Shown: positions 1 through 5,682 of the stretch, piece by piece | Layout: the number at the start of each line of letters is the position of its first letter | How positions within the stretch are numbered: the first letter of the stretch is position 1 | Assembly (NCBI GenBank): GCA_021299565.1 | Contig: JAJTHA010000187.1 | Location: forward strand, 1 to 17,723 | Direction of reading: 5' to 3' | Length of the DNA stretch: 17,723 nucleotides | From: Candidatus Caenarcanales bacterium | GTDB lineage: Bacteria > Cyanobacteriota > Vampirovibrionia > LMEP-6097 | Program-made: the position numbers and the translations under genes | Notes under the pieces: model-generated | What the model saw: only the letters and a program-made list of their open reading frames with translations | Told to the model about the DNA's origin: nothing | The model's database searches: none

Positions 1-1
1 C

Positions 2-208
2 AATAATGAGATTTTGAGAAATGGTTTTGCTGAAATTTACACACTTGGTAGTTATCATCCTTACCTTTCAAAATTTAAAGCATCTGAAAAATATGCCAAA
101 ACTAGGCACTTAAATATTTGGCAGGAAAAAGGAGGGCTTGCGTTGAGTCCGTCTAAATATAGGCAAAAGCAAAAGAAAGTGAAGTCTGCTCCGCTGCGCT
201 CGGATTGA
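2..208 (+). CDS. Staphylococcal nuclease-like (SNase/thermonuclease) protein, C-terminal fragment
   Basis: This is the 3' end of a gene that starts before the window: the frame is open to the left edge (N-N-E-I-L precede the first possible TTG start at 14). The visible 68 residues carry the end of the SNase fold: GFAEIYTLGSYHPYLSKF, then a helix with the family pattern A-x-x-A-K-x-x-x-L-x-I-W (ASEKYAKTRHLNIW), followed by a basic tail. SNase homologues are Ca2+-dependent secreted or surface nucleases cleaving DNA and RNA; the catalytic Arg/Glu region and any signal peptide lie outside the window, so activity cannot be judged. The last residues (KSAPLRSD) come from a GC-richer stretch resembling a repeat arm, and the stop codon lies inside a hairpin. 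The family call rests on the C-terminal pattern only. Confidence 0.6.
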   Translation, partial: NNEILRNGFAEIYTLGSYHPYLSKFKASEKYAKTRHLNIWQEKGGLALSPSKYRQKQKKVKSAPLRSD

Positions 209-244
209 ATTTTTCGCTGGCGAGCACTCGCAAAAAATTAATCC
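202..244. repeat. Imperfect hairpin across the SNase stop codon, possible terminator or degenerate REP-like repeat
   Basis: The left arm 202-214 (GGATTGAATTTTT) and right arm 232-244 (AAAAAATTAATCC) are complementary at 12 of 13 positions. Between them lies a smaller palindrome, GCGAG-CA-CTCGC (220-231). The nuclease stop codon (206-208) is inside the left arm. The T and A runs would let it act as a terminator in either direction, but it could equally be a decayed repeat: CGCTGCGCTCG at 192-202 also occurs in the palindrome at 17632-17716. Confidence 0.4.
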
Positions 245-265
245 TCGCTTAATCGCTTCGCAATC

Positions 266-883
266 ATGATAAATAATATACTTTTAAAAGCGGTGCGAAA
301 ACAATTTAAATTTTCAAATATTGCCAAAGAAATTCTCAGTGAAGATAGTCTCGATACTGCGCTTATAATGCGGGCCATAGAGGGACTTAAGGCTAGCGGC
401 AATGAAGTTAGTCCAACGACTATTGCGCTTGCTTTAAATATTCCAAGATCTTTTTTGTATGCAAATTTTGAGTTTCTGGATTTGATATACCGTAATATGA
501 GCCAACTCGAAGGTCACGATAAATTAATCATGCAATTGTTGGATGAAATCGCTAACCAAAAAAAACAAAATCATTTGCTCACTAAAAAAATTGATGAGCA
601 AAAAAAAGAAATCGAAAAAGGTTTCAATGATGGCTTTGCCAAAGGCGCTTCGCTAAATTTTAAACCCGCCGAAAAATCAAATATTTTTGAAACTACAATT
701 GCGCAAGATGAGATTTGGGCAAGGGGCGTCTTGCAATTAGATCTTGTTGGAGAATTGAGTGAGCAGCAAATTAAAAAAAATTACCGTCTTTTGGCATCCA
801 TGTTGCATCCAGATAGCTCTGGCAAAGATAGCGCCGAACAAATGCATAAGATAAATCAGGCTTTAGAAATCTTAACAAAATAG
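266..883 (+). CDS. J-domain (DnaJ-like) protein with N-terminal helix-turn-helix and coiled coil
   Basis: A 205-residue protein with three visible parts. Residues 28-75 look like a helix-turn-helix (VSPTTIALALNIPRSFLYAN), the kind seen in site-specific DNA-binding proteins. Residues 80-120 are a charged heptad-rich segment, probably a coiled coil. Residues 155-205 form a J domain with the diagnostic HPD at 181-183, preceded by the helix KKNYRLLASML and followed by EQMHKINQALEIL. J domains recruit and stimulate Hsp70 (DnaK) through HPD. There is no G/F-rich region or zinc-finger domain, so this is not canonical DnaJ but a class C type, whose N-terminal part should set the client, here perhaps DNA. 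The ATG at 266 lacks a clear Shine-Dalgarno. No dnaK or grpE is adjacent; the nearest neighbour is a tRNA gene 61 bases downstream. The J domain is firm, the HTH call moderate. Confidence 0.75.
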   Translation: MINNILLKAVRKQFKFSNIAKEILSEDSLDTALIMRAIEGLKASGNEVSPTTIALALNIPRSFLYANFEFLDLIYRNMSQLEGHDKLIMQLLDEIANQKKQNHLLTKKIDEQKKEIEKGFNDGFAKGASLNFKPAEKSNIFETTIAQDEIWARGVLQLDLVGELSEQQIKKNYRLLASMLHPDSSGKDSAEQMHKINQALEILTK

Positions 884-901
884 GCTTTTTTGAATTTACA
901 C

Positions 902-930
902 TTAAAAAACTTGAGATATTAGGTTAGAAT
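902..930 (+). promoter_or_regulatory. Candidate promoter of tRNA-Leu
   Basis: TTAAAA (902-907), a 17-base spacer and TAGAAT (925-930) would start transcription about 8 bases before the tRNA. The -35 is weak, so this is only a candidate. Confidence 0.3.
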
Positions 931-944
931 TTGTTTGTCTGCGT

Positions 945-1033
945 GCCGATGTGGCGGAAGCGGTAGACGCAACAGACTTAAAATCTGTTGGGCAGTAATG
1001 CCCGTGCCGGTTCAAGTCCGGCCATCGGTACCA
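945..1033 (+). tRNA. tRNA-Leu (anticodon UAA), intronless, CCA encoded
   Basis: A complete class II tRNA of 89 bases. The acceptor stem GCCGATG (945-951) pairs with CATCGGT (1023-1029), with a G1-U72 wobble as in Escherichia coli tRNA-Leu(UAA). The anticodon stem ACAGA/TCTGT (972-976/984-988) encloses loop CTTAAAA with anticodon TAA at 979-981. A long variable arm (GGC...GCC around 990-1005) is typical of Leu. The T arm is GCCGG-TTCAAGT-CCGGC, then discriminator A and encoded CCA (1031-1033). It reads UUA codons. Cyanobacterial tRNA-Leu(UAA) genes often carry a group I intron in the anticodon loop; none is present here. Confidence 0.97.
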
Positions 1034-1042
1034 TTCTTGTTT

Positions 1043-1072
1043 TTGGGTGATTACTTTCACCCCAAGATTTTT
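1043..1072 (+). terminator. Rho-independent terminator after tRNA-Leu
   Basis: Stem GGGTGA (1045-1050) and TCACCC (1057-1062) with loop TTACTT, followed by a short T run at 1068-1072. It lies 10 bases after the tRNA and just before the stop of the convergent minus-strand gene, so it may also slow read-through from that side. Confidence 0.6.
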
Positions 1073-1097
1073 AGTAGTTATATAGTAGTTAATAAGT

Positions 1098-2390
1098 TCA
1101 GACCCAGCTTTTAATTTGTGCAATTAAATTATCCAGTGTCTCGTTTCCTAAGATTGATAAAAATGTTCTGATCTTTATTTCTTTTAATCGTTTCGAGATT
1201 TTCTCCAAAATCTCTATATCGCAATATCCTAATCTTTTAGTTAAGTCTTTCGGGGCGCTTTTGCATTTTAATAGATCTTTATTTTGGTCTACAAAATTCA
1301 TAATGGCTGTTTGCACCGTATTTATAGGAATTATTTCTTGATTTATTGCTCTGAGAAATTTTTCTGGATTAGCGAGTATGGGTGACCAGGATATTTTTTT
1401 TTCGGGTGAGTAGCTATTCTTCCCATTGCGTCCTATTCCTATCGATAAATTATTCGCAATATCTGAAATATTTCGCGCATAATCGTTTAAATATTTTTCA
1501 ATGTCACGTTTCAATGTCGGTTCATTGCGAGCTGAATTAATGTTCTCTAGCTCTTCAGCGAGAATTTTTGCAGAGTAATCTTCACTAGCATTTTGGACAA
1601 CATAGTTAATTGTTGCTTCCCTTTCAGCAAAAGGATTTTCATTTATTCTCAAATTATTTTTGGATATTTCGGAAAATTTTCCAAGAGCAAACATCGCTTC
1701 TTCTGCTTCTCCATCACAGTGGTCATGAGCGTTTAAGATTTTGTTGATTACATCGTATGATTCATTGTATTCGCCATGAGCATGAATTATTTCGCATAAT
1801 TCCCTCATTGCAACAGGGTTTGACAATATGAAAGATTTTTTCTTTGGAGTATTTGATTCATTTCTCTTGATATCTGCGTGCTTCGAATAAACTTCATTCG
1901 TTAAATTACTTAATGCAGTATCTACGGCTTCTTTGAAATCTTCGTTATCCCAGTCGTTTTGCGTTTTGAGAAAATTATTAAAAGCTTTGATATCAATAAT
2001 TCTCGGCTCGAGCTCTCTGATGCCTAATCCAATAGCTTTGAGCATTTGATTGATTCGTGATTCTTGTTGTGAATCTGGTGTTGCCCCGGCGCTCAAATAT
2101 ATTATGTCAGCAAAAATAAATAGCCTTCGTTGTTCTAGTTCTTGATCTTTATCTATCCTTGCTATGACCGCGTTGTAAAATTTTTTAGTAATTGCAGCAC
2201 TTTGATCTTTATTTTTTTCAGGTTGATTTGAGTTTTCGATGTTCCTTTGAATTAACTGATCTAGATAGTCAGTAAATTGTTGGAATTCTGTATCTTGAGC
2301 ACAAGCGGTTTTTGGCCAGATTGCCCTGACTTTGTTTAATACTTCAGGATTAGAATAGACCCCAAGTCGCACTAGATAATAATAACTCAA
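1098..2390 (-). CDS. Hypothetical protein, 430 residues, unrecognised family
   Basis: I do not recognise this protein. It is largely alpha-helical by composition, acidic/asparagine-rich, with no signal peptide, no transmembrane segment and no evident catalytic motif. A lysine-rich stretch (TPKKKSF) near residues 181-187 separates two helical halves; the C-terminal part (EILEKISKRLKEIKIRTF) is strongly amphipathic. The only start that fits the full frame is TTG at 2390, since an in-frame TAG lies just upstream (2405-2403) and the first internal Met is near residue 140. No Shine-Dalgarno precedes it. It ends 65 bases from the 3' end of tRNA-Leu, in convergent orientation. A long orphan beside a tRNA gene is a common footprint of integrated DNA, but no integrase or duplicated tRNA 3' end is visible. 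It could also be a lineage-specific scaffold or effector. Confidence 0.6.
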   Translation of the reverse strand: MSYYYLVRLGVYSNPEVLNKVRAIWPKTACAQDTEFQQFTDYLDQLIQRNIENSNQPEKNKDQSAAITKKFYNAVIARIDKDQELEQRRLFIFADIIYLSAGATPDSQQESRINQMLKAIGLGIRELEPRIIDIKAFNNFLKTQNDWDNEDFKEAVDTALSNLTNEVYSKHADIKRNESNTPKKKSFILSNPVAMRELCEIIHAHGEYNESYDVINKILNAHDHCDGEAEEAMFALGKFSEISKNNLRINENPFAEREATINYVVQNASEDYSAKILAEELENINSARNEPTLKRDIEKYLNDYARNISDIANNLSIGIGRNGKNSYSPEKKISWSPILANPEKFLRAINQEIIPINTVQTAIMNFVDQNKDLLKCKSAPKDLTKRLGYCDIEILEKISKRLKEIKIRTFLSILGNETLDNLIAQIKSWV

Positions 2391-2695
2391 AAACTGTATT
2401 AACTATTAAGAATAGCTTAAATCAGGTCAAAAATTGGAAATTTCGCAAACAAAAAAGTTATACTGGTGTCATTAGTATCTAGTCCCATAATTTAGGCCAA
2501 CCAACAAAACTAAGGCAACAAAAAACACCGGGATTTTTGATAGAAGATAATCAGCATGAATACACAAGGCTAAGACACTAAAGTGGAATAGCCCAAATAG
2601 TTAACCCCTTAACTGTTTTAATAACTAATAAAAGTATTTATGAGCATGATTATCAATTTCCCACCCCTACATACTTTATATAAGGAGAACGCTTA
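2391..2695. other. Long intergenic/leader region between the orphan gene and rpoD
   Basis: This 305-base stretch has no convincing gene. It holds a candidate promoter (TTGGAA 2434-2439, 19-base spacer, TATACT 2459-2464) that would give rpoD a 5' leader of about 220 bases; a small perfect inverted repeat AGTTAA-CCCC-TTAACT (2599-2614); a possible 18-codon leader ORF from ATG 2640 to TAA 2694-2696, whose stop overlaps the rpoD ATG; and a strong Shine-Dalgarno AAGGAG (2682-2687). I cannot match the leader to a known riboswitch or RNA family. Confidence 0.45.
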
Positions 2696-3757
2696 ATGGC
2701 AAGAAAGAAATCAGCAGGCAATCAAAACATGATGGATGAAGATATTTTAGATTTCGCAGACGAAGAATTACTCGATGATTCTGATTCGTTTGATACAGTA
2801 GTAACCGCTTCGGTTGATATTGTTGATTTAGACTCAGAGATAATTTCATCGGCCGCTTCAAGAGATAGCGGTGATTCTGGAGACAATTCAGGAGATGATA
2901 ATTTTGAAATATCACCTCTTTCAGATGACTCAGTCAAAATGTATCTTAGAGAAATCGGTAGAGTGCCTCTGCTTAATGCTAAACAAGAAATTGAATTAGC
3001 AAGAAGAATTAAAGACAACGATATCGAAGCAAAACGTAAGTTAGTTAGACACAACTTGAGATTAGTTGTATCTATCGCTAAAAAATATATCAATAGAGGT
3101 TTGCCGTTCTTGGATCTTATCCAGGAAGGTAATCTTGGACTTATTCGTGCCGCGGAGAAATTTGATCCAGAGCGCGGTTATAAGTTCTCTACTTATGCAA
3201 CATGGTGGGTTAGACAGGGGATCACAAGATCACTTTCTGACAAGTCGCGTACAATTCGTGTACCAGTGCACATGGTAGAAACTATCAACAAATTCAAAAA
3301 AATTGCCCGTAAATTAGGTCAAGAACTTAATCGTAGACCAACAGAAGAGGAACTATCAGAAGTGATGGAAGTACCAACTTCCAAAATCAAAGAGATTGTT
3401 GCAGCAATGCGTACTCCTGTTTCTCTTGAGTCGCCTATCAATAATGAAGATGACGGTAAATTAGAAGATTTCATCGCAGATCCAAATCAATCTGTTAAGC
3501 CTGAAGTGGCTGCGACAGAACAGCTTTTGGCTGATGATATTCTAAAAGTACTCGATACTCTTACTGCCAAAGAAAAGGCTGTAATTCAACTCAGATTCGG
3601 TATTGATTCTGGTCAAGAACGTACTCTTGAAGAAGTTGGAAGAATGCTTAGAATTACTCGTGAGCGTGTTCGCCAATTGGAGTTTAGAGCACTTAAAAAA
3701 TTGCGTCACCCAGAAAGAGCAGTTAAGCTTAAAGACTATTTAGATATGGTCGTTTAA
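2696..3757 (+). CDS. rpoD: RNA polymerase sigma-70 factor, primary (RpoD/SigA) type
   Basis: A 353-residue sigma factor directing RNA polymerase to -10/-35 promoters. Region 1.2 spans about 77-105 (DDSVKMYLREIGRVPLL); region 2 about 115-185, including core-binding and -10-recognition signatures (LIQEGNLGLIRAAEKFDPERGYKFSTYATWWVRQ); region 3 about 190-265; region 4 about 285-345, with helix-turn-helix TLEEVGRMLRITRERVRQLE at 310-329. The first 75 residues are a Ser/Asp/Glu/Gly-rich acidic tail in place of a well-folded region 1.1. Length and complete regions 1.2-4 fit a primary sigma; a close group 2 sigma cannot be excluded from one gene. The start is supported by AAGGAG 8 bases upstream. A terminator follows 25 bases after the stop, so it appears monocistronic. 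Confidence 0.93.
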   Translation: MARKKSAGNQNMMDEDILDFADEELLDDSDSFDTVVTASVDIVDLDSEIISSAASRDSGDSGDNSGDDNFEISPLSDDSVKMYLREIGRVPLLNAKQEIELARRIKDNDIEAKRKLVRHNLRLVVSIAKKYINRGLPFLDLIQEGNLGLIRAAEKFDPERGYKFSTYATWWVRQGITRSLSDKSRTIRVPVHMVETINKFKKIARKLGQELNRRPTEEELSEVMEVPTSKIKEIVAAMRTPVSLESPINNEDDGKLEDFIADPNQSVKPEVAATEQLLADDILKVLDTLTAKEKAVIQLRFGIDSGQERTLEEVGRMLRITRERVRQLEFRALKKLRHPERAVKLKDYLDMVV

Positions 3758-3782
3758 TTCTCAAAAACAAATCAACTAAATT

Positions 3783-3810
3783 AAAAAACCCCTCGAAAGA
3801 GGGGTTTTTT
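3783..3810. terminator. Strong bidirectional rho-independent terminator between rpoD and rpmE
   Basis: A perfect stem CCCCTC-GAAA-GAGGGG (3789-3804) with a GAAA tetraloop, flanked by six A on the left and six T on the right. It therefore terminates both rpoD (plus) and the convergent rpmE transcript (minus). Confidence 0.95.
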
Positions 3811-3835
3811 GTTGGGTGTTTAAAATATCAAAAGT

Positions 3836-4039
3836 TTATTTTTTGCCTGAATATTTTTTCTTGAATTTATCAATTCTACCAGCGGTATCAATAACTTTGT
3901 TTGTACCAGCGTAGAATGGGTGACAGCTAGAGCAAATCTCAACTCTAAGTGACTCAAGAGTGGTCTCTAGTATAAACTCACCTCCGCAAATACATGATGC
4001 GGTAATTACATTGGTCTTAGGATGAATAGCTTCTTTCAT
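3836..4039 (-). CDS. rpmE: 50S ribosomal protein L31, zinc-binding (C+) form
   Basis: A 67-residue L31 that opens with the family signature MKEAIHPKTN. It keeps the four zinc ligands of the C+ type: Cys16 and Cys18 (CICGG) and Cys36 and Cys39 (CSSCHPFY), followed by DTAGRIDKFKKKY. L31 sits on the 50S central protuberance and bridges to the 30S. I chose ATG at 4039 because homologues begin at M-K-x-x-I-H-P. An in-frame ATG at 4060 would add MLRLIFA and has a better Shine-Dalgarno (AAGG just upstream), so the longer form is possible. It lies 62 bases downstream of a minus-strand coiled-coil gene, probably in one transcript, and ends at the shared terminator. Confidence 0.95.
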   Translation of the reverse strand: MKEAIHPKTNVITASCICGGEFILETTLESLRVEICSSCHPFYAGTNKVIDTAGRIDKFKKKYSGKK

Positions 4040-4101
4040 AGCAAATATTAATCTTAACATGCGCCTTTCGGGTGAAAATATTAAGTTAAGTTGAAGCTTG
4101 A

Positions 4102-4557
4102 TTAGATTTGTTTTTTGTCAAATTTTGGCAATACTGGCTCTAATTTGATGGCGCCGTCTGTGTCTAACATAGATATAAGCTCTTCTTGCTTTTCAGCAAG
4201 GTTTTCGTAGTCACCTAGCTGCTTAGAAAGCTTTTTGTTGATATCACTTAATCTGTGCATTTCTTCATAAAGTAGTCTCAATTCTTTTTCTCTTTCGGAT
4301 AGTTGCCAGTTGAGTTTTTGTACTTCAAAATCTTTGTCATCCAGTTCTTTTTGTAATAGTGAAATCTCTTTATCGAATTGTTCTTTACTTAGTGATGATT
4401 TTTGACGAATGAAGTTTTGGGTTTCTTTGAAACTCACTTGCCATAATTGATCAAAACCTGTCAGGTCAGCATCTTTAAATGAATTGAAATCGGGATTGCT
4501 GCTCACTATGACTATAGTATGACGGTTTTTTGGAATTGGCAAGGGAGTTGATTCCAA
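4102..4557 (-). CDS. Small coiled-coil protein, unknown function
   Basis: A 151-residue soluble protein with no recognised domain. Residues 1-50 are non-coiled and include a short hydrophobic strand (HTIVIVSS). Residues 55-130 are a continuous coiled coil with Leu/Ile heptads (KEISLLQKELDDKDFEVQKL). A short acidic/basic tail ends in KFDKKQI. The annotated start is TTG at 4557 without a Shine-Dalgarno. An ATG at 4564 lies in another frame just upstream and is separated from the TTG by a run of six T, so the true start, or an indel there, is uncertain. It precedes rpmE on the same strand and is divergent from a second coiled-coil gene at 4658; the pairing hints at related structural roles, which is inference only. 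Confidence 0.65.
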   Translation of the reverse strand: MESTPLPIPKNRHTIVIVSSNPDFNSFKDADLTGFDQLWQVSFKETQNFIRQKSSLSKEQFDKEISLLQKELDDKDFEVQKLNWQLSEREKELRLLYEEMHRLSDINKKLSKQLGDYENLAEKQEELISMLDTDGAIKLEPVLPKFDKKQI

Positions 4558-4602
4558 AAAACATTTTAGTGATTTATGTAAATAATGATGAACAATAGCG
4601 AA

Positions 4603-4638
4603 GCGAAATTAACAAGCCGTTGTTAATTTTGCTACAAT
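4603..4638 (+). promoter_or_regulatory. Promoter with overlapping long palindrome (candidate operator)
   Basis: TTAACA (4609-4614), an 18-base spacer and TACAAT (4633-4638) form a good sigma-70 promoter for the gene at 4658, with a start expected near 4645. A palindrome spans 4603-4632: arms 4606-4615 (AAATTAACAA) and 4620-4629 (TTGTTAATTT) are perfectly complementary around loop GCCG, and three more pairs (one G-T) extend it. It covers the -35 and most of the spacer, as expected of a repressor site; an RNA hairpin on the divergent transcript is the alternative. Confidence 0.55.
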
Positions 4639-4657
4639 ACCTCAAGTGGTACTAAAT

Positions 4658-5509
4658 ATGTCCGACGAATTGACCCCAGAAACTAGCTCTCTTCCAGCGC
4701 TTCCAAGTGATGTTGAAATGAAGCTCAGCAAAATTGAAAAACAATTAAGACACATAGCGGAAAGACAATCAAGCACGGTTTCGCCTGAATTTAACGCGCT
4801 CATGGACGGCTACGTGAATAAAGCAAATGAAAGCCAAGAGTTCAAAGTTAAATACACACATCTAGAAACTGTTCATGATGAATTACAGACAGAATATAAA
4901 AAAACTTTAGAAGAAAACAAAAAACTAAAACAAGATAACGAAGCTGCTAGAGAGGCATTGAGAATGTCGGAGGCAGACCTACAAAGACTTAGAAAAGATT
5001 TGGAAATCGCAAAACAAAGAGCTGAAGAACATATTAATAATCTGGTTCAAGAGCGCGAATCACTAAAAAGTAAAAATAAACAGTTCTTTGAAGATCAAGA
5101 AAAACTCCAAAAAGAACTCAATGAGCAAAAATCTGAGCTACTTGAGCATCGTTACAAAACCAAACAGTTAGAGCAAGAGAAGCATGTGGAACTTGAAAAC
5201 CAAAAACGTTTGGTGAAAGAAGCTAACAAGCTTGGTGATGAGTTAAAAGAAAAACTTGAACTTAGAACAAGAGAAGTTGAATACAAAGACGCTCTTCTAA
5301 ATCAGCTTATCAAGCAGGTTTCGACTGAAGATACTCAAGCGCAGTCTTCAGTTCATAATTTCAGACAACAAGAAACTTTCCAGCCCGAGATGCCAAGTCA
5401 TCACGAAATGCCAACTAATCAAACTCGCAAAGTTAGACCTAATCTTCATCTGAATCTGGATGATGATTCGCCGAGTCCTGGTGCTAGTTGGGGCGCATTT
5501 AAGAAGTAA
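4658..5509 (+). CDS. Large coiled-coil protein, unknown function
   Basis: A 283-residue soluble protein dominated by a long parallel-type coiled coil over about residues 20-225, rich in E/K/L/Q heptads (e.g. KKLKQDNEAAREALRMSEAD). A polar, His/Met/Pro-containing linker (EMPSHHEMPTNQ) follows, then a conserved-looking C-terminal tip, DSPSPGASWGAFKK, that could be a docking peptide. There is no transmembrane segment or enzymatic motif. I chose ATG 4658; a GTG at 4646 would add four residues but sits almost on the predicted transcription start. No Shine-Dalgarno is visible. It may be a cytoskeletal or scaffold protein, which is inference from shape only. It is followed by a composite palindrome and then the amidase gene. 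Confidence 0.75.
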   Translation: MSDELTPETSSLPALPSDVEMKLSKIEKQLRHIAERQSSTVSPEFNALMDGYVNKANESQEFKVKYTHLETVHDELQTEYKKTLEENKKLKQDNEAAREALRMSEADLQRLRKDLEIAKQRAEEHINNLVQERESLKSKNKQFFEDQEKLQKELNEQKSELLEHRYKTKQLEQEKHVELENQKRLVKEANKLGDELKEKLELRTREVEYKDALLNQLIKQVSTEDTQAQSSVHNFRQQETFQPEMPSHHEMPTNQTRKVRPNLHLNLDDDSPSPGASWGAFKK

Positions 5510-5514
5510 CTATC

Positions 5515-5634
5515 CCCTCTTCCGAAACCGCCAATAGCTGCGTTACACTCGCCCTCAAAAATCTCATTTACTCCAAGTAAATTCCGATTTTTTCGGACTC
5601 GCAAGCCTGGCTCTTGTCGGTTTCGAAAAGAGGG
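5515..5634. repeat. Composite palindromic element, copy A
   Basis: A 120-base imperfect palindrome starting 6 bases after a stop codon. The outer arms 5515-5530 (CCCTCTTCCGAAACCG) and 5618-5634 (CGGTTTCGAAAAGAGGG) pair with one bulge and one G-T. Inside is a core shared with the element at 6805-6929: ATAGCTG-GTT near 5534-5544, CCTCAAAAATCTCATTTAC (5553-5571), AGTAAA, then the small hairpin TCCGA-TTTTT-TCGGA (5583-5597), ACTCG and GCC-TGGCTC. The two halves of the core are themselves partly complementary. It may act as a terminator of the gene at 4658 or be a small non-autonomous mobile element. Confidence 0.8.
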
Positions 5635-5668
5635 TTAATTGTGAGCACTCTAAAATTGTTTATTAGTG

Positions 5669-5674
5669 TATATT
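5669..5674 (+). promoter_or_regulatory. Candidate -10 box of the amidase gene
   Basis: TATATT ends 8 bases before the ATG at 5683, which would place the transcription start within about two bases of the start codon (leaderless mRNA). No good -35 is seen at the usual distance. Confidence 0.35.
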
Positions 5675-5682
5675 AAAAAAAG

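Noticed and set aside
1034..1097. Integrase attachment site next to tRNA-Leu
   Set aside because: No duplicated tRNA 3' segment and no integrase are visible in the window.
902..1123. Minus-strand reading frame of 73 codons overlapping the tRNA region
   Set aside because: It runs antisense through tRNA-Leu and its terminator and has no protein-like composition.
2676..3093. Two antisense reading frames over the rpoD 5' end
   Set aside because: They mirror the Ser/Asp-rich codons of the sigma N-terminus; no start context or family resemblance.
5641..5650. GTGAGCACTC resembling half of a CIRCE (HrcA) heat-shock operator; the same GAGCACTC is at 222-229
   Set aside because: The second, inverted half-site at the required spacing is absent at both places.
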